The notes under the pieces: model-generated | The model's database searches: none | What the model saw: only the letters and a program-made list of their open reading frames with translations | What the model was told of the DNA's origin: nothing | Made by a program: the position numbers and the translations under genes | Shown: piece by piece, positions 45,386-56,505 of the stretch | Numbering within the stretch: the first letter of the stretch is position 1 | Layout of the letters: each line of letters begins with the position of its first letter | Assembly (NCBI GenBank): GCA_034509755.1 | Contig: CM067541.1 | Coordinates: forward strand, 10,156,001 to 10,220,000 | Length of the DNA: 64,000 nucleotides | From: Anisodus tanguticus | Taxonomy: Eukaryota > Streptophyta > Magnoliopsida > Solanales > Solanaceae | Direction of reading: 5' to 3'

Positions 45386-46250
45386 AGTCCTACGAGTTAG
45401 TCATAGTGTAGTTCATCCAACCGATAATCTTTGACATTTTGAATTTAATTTAATTTTACTATATACATTGATATAAAAAATATGTAATGTTCATACTATC
45501 AATTTAATTTAACTTATTATAATAGATAATCAATATTATTTTATAAATTACTAATTAAGTTCACTTACAACTAAGGTTACCTATACTTTTGATCATTTAG
45601 GTAATCTATACATTAAGTTAAATTCTTTTCAAAGGAAGAAAACATATAAGAGATAAACTCCATTTATCTAAATGTGCGTTTGAGAACATGTATAGAGACT
45701 TTTTTCAAAATTTGAGTTGGAAGTATTTAATAAAAACATTTATGATATTTCAGGTGCTCAATTAAAATATATCATAGTTAGAATGTCAAAAATTATTTTT
45801 TTTTTTAAATTTAAAGGCTATTGATATATTCCGTCTAAAGAATATAGTCAAAGTAAGTGACCGAGATTGTCGTGCCAAATGTACGTGAGAGCTCATAAGG
45901 TGGCATTTATTAGCGTCTGGCTTGAGACACAAGTGACCCATGAGGACCACCATATGAATTACAAGAGGGTGTTGGGTAGAAAAAAGATAAATTCTCACAT
46001 ACATGCATAGTTGCGAAGATAGAGAAATGTATATCACCAAATCCCTTATAATGACCCAAAAAGATGAACATCAAAGTGTCTTTGTCATTTGTCAATCCAT
46101 TTGGTCGAAGACAACTCTTAACCCCACTTCTCTCTTTCGGTTTCAAACTTAAAGCAAGTTGAAGAGAAGTAAAGGATGGCATGCAATGAAAAGGAAAGTT
46201 GAGCTAAACAAATCCATTTTGGATTGCTCATATATATCTATCAAAGCAAC
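45386..46250. other. AT-rich non-coding stretch
   Basis: Two overlapping minus-strand frames (45786-46182) show no known domain. I see nothing else. Confidence 0.4.
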
Positions 46251-46560
46251 AGTGGCGAATCCAAAATTTTAAAAAGATAGGTGCATCATTACTTTTAAGT
46301 TAGGATAAAAAAAATTATAGTGGCAAGAAGTTAGGTTCAATCTCTTGACCTTGAGGAATTAAACCTAATGCCGTAACCAGTGCATCACTCAGTCTCTTTT
46401 GATTACGGGTTTCAACTTCAGATATTATTAGACACATTTTAAAAATTATATACATAATATACTGAGTTTCACGGGTTTCAACTTCAGATAATATTAGACA
46501 CATTTTAAAAATTATATACATAATGTACTGAGTTTCATCGGGTGACTATGGATTCACGTG
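46251..46560. repeat. Dispersed repeat with a 66-bp tandem duplication
   Basis: The unit 46405-46470 (ACGGGTTTCAACTTCAGATA...ATACTGAGTTTC) is repeated at 46471-46536 with about three changes. The context (GTGGCGAATCCAAAATTTT, TGGATTCACGTGACCC) resembles a dispersed Solanaceae repeat I cannot name. Confidence 0.7.
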
Positions 46561-46840
46561 ACCCCACTTTTTCACATAAATTTGCCATTGTCTAGAAATG
46601 ATTTAATATACATGGGCCATGTAATGATTCTTTCATAAAAAAAGTTATTAATTTATTATGATTAAGTTTCAAAATAAGGTGAAGACGTGTGTCATTTAAT
46701 TATAGTTAGTGATACGAGTATTTGTGAAAACATATAAATAATATTATTCTTACAATAACCAAAGTAATTATATTTATCAAAAAAGTTATTATGGTTATCT
46801 AATAATTAATTTAATTGGACCATGAGAATGTAGTCTTTCT

Positions 46841-46853
46841 CTTATATATATAG
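46841..46853 (+). promoter_or_regulatory. TATA box and pyrimidine patch of the AHL gene
   Basis: TATATATATAG lies about 310 bp before the start codon. It is followed by CT-rich DNA (CACCTTCTTCTCTTCCCTCTCC, 46871 on), a Y-patch pattern common around plant transcription starts. Transcription would begin near 46875. Confidence 0.55.
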
Positions 46854-47061
46854 AGTAGTTTCCAAGTTGATCACCTTCTTCTCTTCCCTCTCCACCCAAA
46901 CAATACCACACCAAATTTTCTTCTACCACTTATTAGTTATTACTACTTCTTATATTCTATATTCATTCACTCTTTAATTGAAGGACCTTACACTACCTCT
47001 TTTCTCTCTCTATCTATTTCCTTATCTACTTTCTTCTTCATTGTTTGTGTCATTATATTAC

Positions 47062-47079
47062 ATGCCCATACATAATTGA
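47062..47079 (+). other. Short upstream ORF (5 codons) in the AHL leader
   Basis: ATG CCC ATA CAT AAT TGA lies about 85 bp before the main ATG. If the transcript starts near 46875 it would be in the 5' UTR and could reduce translation of the main frame. Confidence 0.35.
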
Positions 47080-47162
47080 CATCTCTCTCATTTCATCTAG
47101 ATATATAGAGAAAATAATAGATACTTGTAAGCCAAAAAAAAAATACTTGTATTTATTAGAGA

Positions 47163-47849
47163 ATGAAAGGAGAATATGTAGGAGAAAGAAAAACTCATTC
47201 TAATAATAGTACTCCTAGCACTATCTATATGTTTGCTAAGCTTCATCAAACTCAAAATTTCCAGCACCACCACCACCAACCGCCGCCTTCCTCCTCAGCC
47301 AATGACGGCGCCACCATCGAAGTCGTCCGCCGTCCACGTGGCCGTCCACCCGGGTCGAAAAATAAACCCAAACCCGTACCCAATATCATCATAACAGCAC
47401 GTGATGATCAGGTGGAAAAACCTACCATGAGCCCTTATATTCTTGAAATTCCAGTTGGTGTTGATATTATTGATTCGGTTTATGGGTTTTGCAGAAAACA
47501 AAATCTTGGTTTATGTATTCTAAACGGGTCGGGTACAGTTACAAATGTTACTCTTAAGCAGCCATTAATTAATAATCCTCATAATTCTAGTGTTATTACC
47601 TTTCATGGGAGTTTTAATATTTTATCAATTTCAGCTACAATTGTTCCACAGAGTATTTCGGGTGCAATTGGGTTCAGTATTTCGCTAGCTGGGCCACAAG
47701 GTCAAGTTGTTGGTGGGCCTGTTATTGGGCCTCTTTTATCTGCCGGGCCTGTTTATTTAATTGCTGCAAGTTTTAATAATCCTTTTTATCATAAGTTTCC
47801 GGCAGTGGAGGAGGAGGAGGAGGAGGATGGTGGTGGATCGCAACTGTGA
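47163..47849 (+). CDS. AT-hook motif nuclear-localized (AHL-type) protein, 228 aa
   Basis: A DNA-binding protein of the plant AHL family, which binds the minor groove of AT-rich DNA in the nucleus and affects growth, development and defence gene expression. A His/Pro/Ser-rich N-terminus precedes a type-I AT-hook at residues 56-68 (RRPRGRPPGSKNK). A PPC/DUF296 domain spans about 91-213 (SPYILEIPVGVDIIDSV, GLCILNGSGTVTNVTLKQP, GPQGQVVGGPVIGPLLSAGPV, AASFNNPFYHKFP). An acidic EEEEEED tail follows. One exon with a type-I hook fits clade A. The six-residue core usually GRFEIL in this family reads GSFNIL (149-154), so the Arg and Glu needed for partner contacts in studied members are replaced. The start is the first in-frame ATG after stops. 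The closest Arabidopsis relatives are probably AHL17/AHL28-like, by inference. Confidence 0.93.
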   Translation: MKGEYVGERKTHSNNSTPSTIYMFAKLHQTQNFQHHHHQPPPSSSANDGATIEVVRRPRGRPPGSKNKPKPVPNIIITARDDQVEKPTMSPYILEIPVGVDIIDSVYGFCRKQNLGLCILNGSGTVTNVTLKQPLINNPHNSSVITFHGSFNILSISATIVPQSISGAIGFSISLAGPQGQVVGGPVIGPLLSAGPVYLIAASFNNPFYHKFPAVEEEEEEDGGGSQL

Positions 47850-48045
47850 TTAATTATGCTAATAAGCATTAGCCATCAGAACCTATGCATAAATGTTCAT
47901 GTATCGTTATGCAATTTCTAAAATAATGGAATTTGGGTTAACTAATGTCTTCATTATAAATTTGTTGTTGTGTACTTTCATTATATTAATTCCTTGTTTA
48001 TAACGAATTTATTGATAAACATGTTGATCATTTAAAACAAGTTTT

Positions 48046-48610
48046 TGTTAGAAAGTCCCACATCTATAGTGGGATGGGTAATTGATCTCCTTATATGGAC
48101 TTGGACAATCCTTCCCTCATAAGCTAGCTTTTGGATTCAGTTAGACCCAAGATCAATTCTTTACATGGTATCAAAGCTAGGTACATTCCAATTACTTGTT
48201 CATCGATGTTGGACCCCCAAATTTTATACTACGCTCCAGTTAACAACGCCTGGGCGTGCGGGGGAGTGTTAAGAGTTCCACATCATATATGAAATGGGAA
48301 TATGGACTCTTTATATGGACTTGGACAATCCTCACCCTACAAGTTAGCTTTTGGGGTTTAGTTAGGCCCAAGATCAATTCTTTACATGGTATCGAGCCAT
48401 ACTCATCCCGATTCTTTATTCACTGATGTTGGCCCCCCATATTATATTATCCACGCTCCAGTTAACTAGGTCTGGTCGTGCGGGGGAGTGTTGGAAAGTC
48501 CCACATCGATAGTGGGATGGATAATTGATCTCCTTATATGGATTTTGGCAATACTCCCCTCATAAGCTAGCTTTTGGGGGTTCGGTTAGGCCAAAGATCC
48601 ATTCATTACA
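48046..48610 (+). mobile_element. Compound TRIM retroelement with three LTRs
   Basis: LTR-internal-LTR-internal-LTR. LTR1 48046-48165 (TGTTAGAAAGTCCCACATC...TTTACA), PBS TGGTATCAAAGC at 48166, internal, polypurine GCGGGGGAG ending 48266. LTR2 48267-48386 (TGTTAAGAGTTCCACATC...), PBS TGGTATCGAGCC at 48387, internal, polypurine CGGGGGAG ending 48488. LTR3 48489-48610. LTR2 differs strongly in its 5' half from LTR1 and LTR3 and belongs to another subfamily. There is no coding capacity, as expected for a TRIM, and no target duplication matches. It lies about 200 bp downstream of the AHL stop codon. Confidence 0.9.
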
Positions 48611-48615
48611 ATATA

Positions 48616-50764
48616 TATATTTTTGAAATGTTGTTGGATCACACTAGGTTTGTTGTTGTATTTTTGAAATGTGGTAGAAGTTATTGAAAAAATAATTTGA
48701 ATTTTATATTCTTTCCGTCATCATTTATGTGATATTCTTTTCTTTTTAGTTAGTCCAAAAAAGAATGACATCTTTTCATAATTAATAAAAATCTGATTTT
48801 CAACTTCTCATTTTGCTGGGATGATTTATAGCAACAAAAATTTATATGCCATGTTTTAGACCACAAATTTTAGAGATCTTTCTTTTTTCCTAAACCCAGT
48901 GCCAACTCAAACACTTTCACATAAATTAGAGAGTATAAACATTATGCAATTTATAAAAATAAACAAATTGATGACGACTTTGGTAATTCAAAAAAATATG
49001 AAATCTCTGTAGAGTTGATTATTTCTCTTAAATTGAGGATTAAACCATTTCTTTTACTTCAAAATAAGACTTGAATTATTCTAAATGTATGGAATTATTT
49101 ATACATTTACTTAGTGATACAAAATTGAAATTATTAGATTATGAGAATTCATAAAATATTATTGTAACCGTCTATATATGTTTCTTATACAAATAATTTT
49201 TTAAATTTTGGTGAATAGAGTTACTAAATATCTCTAATGATGGAAGCTAAAATGTAGCTGAGGGAATAATCAAGATACGTACGAGATGATCCGTATACCA
49301 TCTATACAAAAAAAAAAAAAAATTAGAATAAAATATAGAAAGTTTTATTATAGGTCATCAATTTCGTTGAGCCTTCCCTGATTTTAGGATTAGAATCTTT
49401 TCAACTAAGAGATTTCTCTTTGGACACATTACTTTTTTTTAGGATAGCCAAGACAATTGACATAGTAGTGTTAATTAAGTGATTATATATAACACTATAA
49501 AAAATCTTAAAATCATGGCCCATGGAACATTGAGGATCTACAATGTCATATACGGATTTACGTAAATTCAATAACTTTGGCTCAAATCTTGTGTATGTAT
49601 TAAAAAAATCACTAACTATTGATAGATATTTGATTGTGAATCCAATTATAGCATAATAACTTGAATTCACTACAGAAACCTGTAAACTTTAAATTTTGAA
49701 TCTGTCTTTGCACTGAGGCTACGTTTGAAGTTGTTCTTGAAATTTATACTCTCTCCGTTTCAATTCATGTGAACATTTTCAGAGTACGAGAGTCACACTT
49801 TATAACATTAACCGTAAGTTTTTGATATAGATTTTTTAAATTTATAAAATAAAATTTATATATTTTAAAAAATATATAAAAAAAACATGATGAAAAAACT
49901 ATCTCGTAAACTCATCAAATAGTAATATGTTCATATAAATTGACACAGGGATAGTAATATTAACTAACTTCTTGTTAATGGCAAAAAGATCATGTATATA
50001 ATGTTGAAGTTACATCATTCTTTTACGGCTGTTAATTTTGTCCATTCAAGATGTATTTGCCTAAGATAGTGCCCTGATGAATTTCTTGTGACTAACATGG
50101 TAGGCCTTGCAAATAAGAAGTAAATCAACTAAAGGATATGTCTAGAAAGAATCATTCATTTCATTCTGCTTCTTTTTTTGGCCCCCTAATAATAGGACAT
50201 ACATGATACATCAATTGTCACGTCGATCTTATCGGCACAAATGAATCAGCAGCCAAAATAGCAATTTTAAATTTTTTATTTTACCCGACACATTTTTTGG
50301 TATTTAGAAGAATCCATATATTGATTCATTTAAACTCATCAAACTTCAAAACCTAAACAATATCTTTATAATAGAACTAATAGAATGATACTCTGGACCG
50401 ATTTAATTGAACTCAAAATATTAAAAATAAAAAGAATATTGAAACTTGTGATATTGAATATGTTATTATTCTAAAAATTCATTGTTAAGAATAAAATAAC
50501 AGTTTAAAATAAATTATTTCTATATTTAGAAAATAAATCACACCCTTTTTAGCAGATTTTAAAAAAACAAGGTCACACAAACTGGAAGAGTACATGAATA
50601 TTTTTATGCAAAAATTACTAATTATTTGCACTTTATGCTAATCAACTTCTACTCCTATAATACTTGCAACAAATCTAACGAAAGACAACTTTATCAGTAC
50701 AAAAGGGGCAATTTTTTTTTTATATTAGCATATTACTGTTTCTTCTCGTGCCGTCAACATATCA
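48616..50764. other. AT-rich non-coding stretch
   Basis: There is a poly-A run near 49308-49321 and no gene I can support. The minus-strand frame 49401-49670 shows no known domain. Confidence 0.45.
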
Positions 50765-50769
50765 AAAAT

Positions 50770-51113
50770 TGTTAGAAAGTCGCACATTGATAGTGAGATG
50801 GATAATTGATCTCCTTATATAGAATTGAGCAATTCTCCCCTCATAAGCAAACTTTTAGGGTTTAGTTAGGCCTAAGATCAATTCTTTACATGGTATCAGA
50901 GCCAGACTCATCCCGATTCTTTATTCACCGATATTGGGCCCCATATTATATTGTCCACGCTCCAGTTAACTAGGTCTGGTCGTGCAGGTTAGTGTTAGAA
51001 AGTCCCACATCGATAGTGGAATGGGTAATTGATCTCCTTATATGGACTTGAACAATCATCCCCTTATAAGCTAGCTTTTGGGGTTCAGTTAGATCAAAGA
51101 TCAATTCTTTACA
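50770..51113 (+). mobile_element. TRIM retroelement (two LTRs)
   Basis: LTRs of 121 bp at 50770-50890 and 50993-51113 are of the TGTTAGAAAGTC...TTTACA subfamily. An exact tRNA-Met PBS TGGTATCAGAGCC lies at 50891-50903, with about 90 bp of internal DNA. The polypurine tract is decayed (GCAGGTTAG). The flanks do not match, and the right LTR runs directly into 18S rRNA sequence. Confidence 0.9.
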
Positions 51114-51523
51114 TAATAAGGATTGACTGACTGAGAGCTCTTTCTTGATTCTATGAGTGGTGGTGCATGTCCGTTCTTAGTTGGTGGAGCGATTTGTCTG
51201 GTTAATTCCGTTAACGAACGAGACCTCAGCCTACTAACTAGCTATGCAGAGGTATCTCTTTGCGACCAGCTTCTTAGAGGGACTACGGCCTTTTAGGCCG
51301 CGGAAGTTTGAGGTAATAACAAGTCTGTGATTCCATTAGATGTTCTGGGCCACACGCGCGCTACACTGATGTATTCAACGAGTTTATAGCCTTGGCCGAC
51401 ATGCTCGGGTAATATTTGAAATTTCATCGAGATGGGGATAGATCATTGTAATTGTTGGTCTTCAATGAGGAATTCCTAGTAAGCGTGAGTCATCAGCTCG
51501 CGTTGACTATGTCCCTGCCCTTT
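51111..51523 (+). rRNA. Nuclear 18S rRNA fragment (decayed, non-functional)
   Basis: About 413 bp matching the 3' region of plant cytosolic 18S rRNA in order: TAAGGATTGAC.GACTGAGAGCTC, GTTAATTCCGTTAACGAACG, AGCTTCTTAGAGGGACTA, GATGTTCTGGGC, CGCGCTACACTGATGTATTC, GAGGAATTCCTAGTAAGCG and CGTTGACTA.GTCCCTGCCC. It lacks the rest of the gene, and no spacer or 28S sequence is near. Most differences from the conserved sequence I remember are C-to-T or G-to-A, as expected for a methylated, unselected copy. It starts at the very end of the TRIM LTR, sharing ACAT with it. Confidence 0.9.
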
Positions 51524-52149
51524 CTAACATATATATATATTCATAATTTTATAATAATTAACTAATATTTAAAATTAATTTTTTTTTTTGGGGGGGGGGG
51601 GGGGGGAGAGGGCCCTTCAATTTGGGGGCCTAAAGCAACTGATTTAGTGGCTTCCCCTCCAGCCGGCCCTGCCTAGAATCTTAGCACAATTTAGTAAACA
51701 TTCGTCAATGTGTGTTTGGTTTTAAAAATGAGTTGTTAGGTTATTTTGGAAAGTCATAAATCATAATTAAAGAGTGTGTATTTTCATTCAAGACTTTGCA
51801 CCTCAATATGGAGTGTTATATTGCGCAATTTGGTTGGTGAGAAGACAAGCAACTTGCCTCGTGCACACATTGAAGCTTTCTTTTCCTTTATTTGTCATCA
51901 TTTCAATGTAGTAACTTGCCTCCTTCCTTGACCCCTTATGTCCCACAGCTGCCCGGCGGCTCTTTAATTTTTTCTAGTCTTACTAGCTTTGAGAAATTTA
52001 AGTTACGCATCATGTGTAAAATTTATAATTTAATGGTTATACTTATTTTACTTCCCAAGTTGTCATGTCAAATTTAATATGAAGAGCTATCTTTGATTGC
52101 AGGTCACTTCTAGTAGACGGTTTATATGAAAAAACTTAAGGTAAACTAA
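51524..52149. other. Non-coding stretch with poly-T/poly-G run
   Basis: (AT)n at 51529-51541, then T and G homopolymers at about 51579-51606, followed by GGGGGCCTAAAGCAACTGAT, which may be the end of an unnamed repeat. No gene is seen. Confidence 0.45.
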
Positions 52150-55100
52150 AGGTGTCCAGTGGGCCGGTTCGGGGCGAGTCCCGGCGGGACAGGACCCGAC
52201 GGGACGGGGAAGGGTCGGGATCGGGGCTCCGACGGGATTAGCGAGATAGGAAGATGTCCCTTCCCGTCCCACATCCCGCCGGAAAAGGGGACCGGTGTTG
52301 GGGGGACGGGGCGGGGTCGGGTCGGTAGGGGGATTTCGGTTTTTTTTTAGACACTTAATTTAGAAAAATAATATATATAAACACTTCAATAATTGAACAA
52401 TATAGTGTAATAAAAACATCTCAATGTTATTTTTGTGCCTCTTATATTATTTAATAGAAATATTATTTTTTTGTAATACAATTTCAAAATTGCAACTATG
52501 TGGTATTGTTCAAAAGTTGCAAATCACTTAGTAAAATTGCAATTAAAAAAATTACATAGTTAAATTACAATGTCTTGAGGATCCTTGGTTGGAATTGAAA
52601 GTTGTTGGTCGAATTGTTCGACATCGCTTCCTGTTCCCTCGAACAAGATTTCGTTGTAGTTGTAGTCTTCTTCTTCGTTGATCTCCGATTGACCGCATAC
52701 GCTCCACTCGAATCCAATCTCTGAATAAAAATGCAATCTCCAAGTTGTCTCCCGCCAATGAATGTTTGTGCTCTCTTATTTGAAATCTTCCCACAGAAAA
52801 AACGCTTTCAGACGCTGTTGATGACGCTTGAATGTTCAACACATCTCGGGTCATCTTTGATAGTGTCAGAAATGTCTTCGCGTTCTCCCTCCAGTATTTC
52901 AGCAAGTCTTCACGTCCATCTTCATTGACAATTGATTCGTACAGTACAACACCCTGCAAAACATAAACATCAAATTCGCTAACTTGTGAAGAAGTTGAAC
53001 CACTAAACATTTTATTTCTAAGGCCTTGAATACTAGCCACAGAAACCACATATTTTTTATAAGGTTGCAGCGAAGTAGTAGAAGATGATACAGAAGCCGG
53101 TTGATTATTTGCACTTTGTTGTTGGTAATACATAAATACTTTTTTGCATTCAGTGTGTATGCTAGACGTAACTTCTTCTTTAGTTGGTTCTTCATTTGGA
53201 CTTGTGGTGGAAGTACTGTTATACAATCATAAATCGTTTCAACAAGTATTTTTACAACCGTCTACTTTAATAGTCGGATTTAATACATCACCAATTATAT
53301 AAATAGTGGGAATAGGAAAAAAGTATTTTTAAAATTTTTTAAATATTTTTTCAATAGAAGCCCTATAAGTTTGTTTTTCCATATATTCATTAAGTAACAA
53401 AAATATTAGAGCTATATAAAATAACATAGTTGAAATAGTACGATAATAAATACCAGAAAATTCTTTAGTAGCTTGAAAACATTTCTCTAAAAATTCAATA
53501 AGTTCTAAAAAAAATTCCTAATCATTATCTACAAACATATCTCTTGGATTTTTATTATGGGCTTTAAATAATAAAGTTATAAGTCTTCTATAATCATGAG
53601 CAACAAGTAGTTGTTCATATAGAGAATATCACTTAGTCGCTACTTCTTAGGGAATTTTTCTATAATGTAATCCACAATCGTGACAAGTTTTTTTATACTC
53701 TTTGCGTCTTTGTATTTTATTACATTTAAAATTAAAGTTTATAGCAAATTGTATTTTATCAAGAATGTTTTTCAAAAATTTTTAGGTCATCCTTTACAAC
53801 TAAGTTATAAATATAGCACACACATCTTATATGAAATGATCAGGAAAAGATGGAGTTATTTGAACTTTTAAAAGTCTTATAGCATAATCATTAGAAGTAA
53901 CATTATCTAATGTAATAGTCATGATTTTATCAATTATTCCATAATAATCACAAATTTCATGAATTTTGTGCAATAAAAGTTTTAGTGTGCCTATCATCAA
54001 TATATCTATATGCTAAAATACGTTTTTGCATAGACCAATTATGATCTATCCAATGACATGTTACAGTTAAATAATCATTACTGTTAGTACTACGACCTAT
54101 ATCAGAAGTGAGAGCCACTTTGCCATTAAAATGATATAATGCATAACGTAAATACTATTGATATTTATTTGCAAATTTAAAAATGTCTCTTCTAATAGTT
54201 GATCTAGAAAAACCTTTAAAAGCAGGATTATACATTTCTCTAATGTAATGAATAAACCAGGAGAGGAAGGAAATGCAAAAGGCAAACCCTCAACGCAATT
54301 AATTTTGCCATATTTTCTATATCTTTGTGTTTATCATATTTAGGACAAAAATTCTCCCCGTCGTCGGGTTAATTTGACCCTGTACTTGATCGGGGAGACT
54401 ATGTGAACCTTGTCCTGACTCAGAGGGCATTGACACACCTGATTTTTTAGCCTGGTATTGATTTCACCTAGCTGTGTGCTCGCCTTGTACATGTCTCAAC
54501 AAACCTCCTGTCTTACCTTGACCTTTTCCGGTTTTAAATTTATAAACATTTTTAAAATTTTACATCTAACTACTTGATTCTCTTTGTCCCTATAAAAAAA
54601 AATCACATGCAACTGATTTTAATTTTCGTTGTGTGGGACTCATACTAGGGGGAATAGGAGGCATTCCAGTTTCAGTTTGAGGCTGAGACTCAGTCTGAGC
54701 TTAAGGTTGAGGTGCACTAGTGGGTGTGTCATTATCTTCAAAATTAAAGTCTGGTTCAGATGTAGAATATACCTCATCATCTAATGGTATATCATTAAAA
54801 AACAGTTTCATCTATATGAGTAAAATCAATCAAATCATTGGGACTAGGAATAGGATTACCAGAAGAAGTACCCTTACCCTTATTACCCCTACTAGAAGAA
54901 ACAACATTATTCTTACCCTTAATCATACGTTCAAGGAGTTCCATTATAATTATGCAAATAAATAATTAAAGTAAATGAAATTAAGTGTGATAATTAAAAT
55001 TAAGTAACAATAATAATTTAAAGAAGGAACGAAAGTATCAAATGCCGACGTGTAATCGAGGTTGAAAATTGAAACTTTGCTCCATGGATGATCCTCAAGC

Positions 55101-55603
55101 TAGTTGCCAACTTCACTCCCAATTTTTAAACTTTGATATAAATGAACAAAAAATATATAATATTTAGTAGGCAATGTAGAATTGTAGATTGAGAGATTGT
55201 AGGAAGATTTGTGAGAAAAATGAAGTATTTATATTTGAGAAATAGGGTTAAAGTATAAATATACTAACTTAGGGGTTAAAAATAAATATTAAGGGGGTAG
55301 AGAGGTTTATGGGGTGGGGGGGGGGGCAAAAGATGACCGTCATAGCCGTTGCACAACGACCAAAATTGAAATTTGACCATTGTTGTAACAGTTATTTTTG
55401 CAAAGGGGGAGAGGGGCTGGCGGGGCAGGACGAGGGCGGGGTGGGGTCGGGTTGGGGCGGGTCCTATCGGGATCGGGACGGGCGGGACGATCCCAGGTCC
55501 CATCCCGAGTTCGAACGCCGACATTGATTTTTTTTAGGGGGATCGGGGCGGGGCAGGTATCGGGACGGGCCGGGATCGGGCCGACCCGGCGCTTGAGTTC
55601 CCA
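52150..55603 (-). mobile_element. hAT DNA transposon (decayed)
   Basis: The ends form imperfect inverted repeats: left GGTGTCCAGTGGGCCGGTTC, right (reverse complement) GGGAACTCAAGCGCCGGGTC. Both ends continue into GC-rich subterminal DNA (52160-52330 and 55395-55600) packed with CGGGACGGG/GGGGCGGGTCGGG words. A hAT-type transposase remnant lies between them. The expected 8-bp target duplication is not apparent. Elements of this type move by cut and paste; this one cannot, because its transposase is broken. Confidence 0.75.
52552..54944 (-). pseudogene. hAT transposase (broken)
   Basis: The minus-strand start ATG at 54942-54944 opens about 50 codons (MELLERMIKGKNN...) before a stop. Decayed frames follow to about 53650. 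The last open piece (52552-53226) holds the hAT C-terminal dimerisation domain: EDLLKYWRENAKTFLTLSKM, ARDVL-like TRDVLNIQASSTASESVFSV, then REHKHSLAGDNLEIAFLFRDW. This signature (WW/YW, SE.FS, L.....E....DW) is diagnostic of the superfamily. The DDE core is not readable as one frame. Several stops and frame changes make it a pseudogene. Confidence 0.82.
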
Positions 55604-56487
55604 ATCTGATTACCATTACAAAAAAGAATTGATCGTTCATAACTAGTTCTTAAAATGTCGATCCATACTATTTCACTAGCAAATATTGGAGGAACTATCA
55701 AAATCTTCACCCTTTTTAAAAGCTATTCTTTTGCTTCTTCCTCCGTCACCCTTTTTAAATTCTCATAGTTGATAAGGAGTATTTGTTATTGTATGGAAAT
55801 TATGGAGCTATTTGAAGATTGCTTTAAACTCTCTGTGTCTAGCAATCTGTAAAATTTGTTACTAATGAAATTTGGATGCAGCCTTAGTTGAGAATAAAAT
55901 TTGATTAACCATAGTTAGATAATAAAAATTAAAATTTTTAAACGATACATCATGCGTTTACCAATTAAGTGCAAATAATGCGTGTATAAGTTTTTTGTTT
56001 TTGTCCAATGCCTTCCTCCTCTTTGCATGCTTGCAGATTAAGATTAAGATAATTAATTATATTTTTAACTATACAGGAAAAAGTTATTCAATGTGTGTGT
56101 GACTTATATATATCTAATGAAAATATGTCATATCAATTGTGTCCGGTTATAAATGTTTTTCATTAAGTATAACATACATAATAAGTGTAATTAAAGTTAA
56201 TTGTTTTCAAATTTAACAGTGTGTCATGTAATAGACTGAAAAATAAAGAGTGTATATATAAACTGAAATTCAGGAAGTAACTTTTAAATTCCAATATATC
56301 ACGTGATATGCTTAAGACCACAAGATTTGAAGAGTAGTTTGGTACAATACACAATTTAGTTTTAAACCATAAGATTCAGAAAAACTTATTTATTTTCTTA
56401 AATTTCGTGTCAAATCAAACTAAGATTCATAAATTAAAAGCATGGAGTATAAAATATAAATAATTCATTGTACGTGTAATTCACATC
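55604..56487. other. AT-rich non-coding stretch
   Basis: I see nothing I can name between the hAT element and the SINE. Confidence 0.45.
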
Positions 56488-56505
56488 ATCCATGCTATAC
56501 ATTGT
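56488..56505. repeat. SINE target-site duplication (left copy)
   Basis: ATCCATGCTATACATTGT, 18 bp, repeated exactly at 56744-56761. Confidence 0.95.

Noticed and set aside
50765..51118. Target duplication of the TRIM
   Set aside because: The five bases on the left (AAAAT) and right (TAATA) do not match, so none is claimed.
51111..51523. A functional or organellar rRNA gene
   Set aside because: Only about 413 bp of the nuclear 18S type is present, with many transitions and no neighbouring rDNA.
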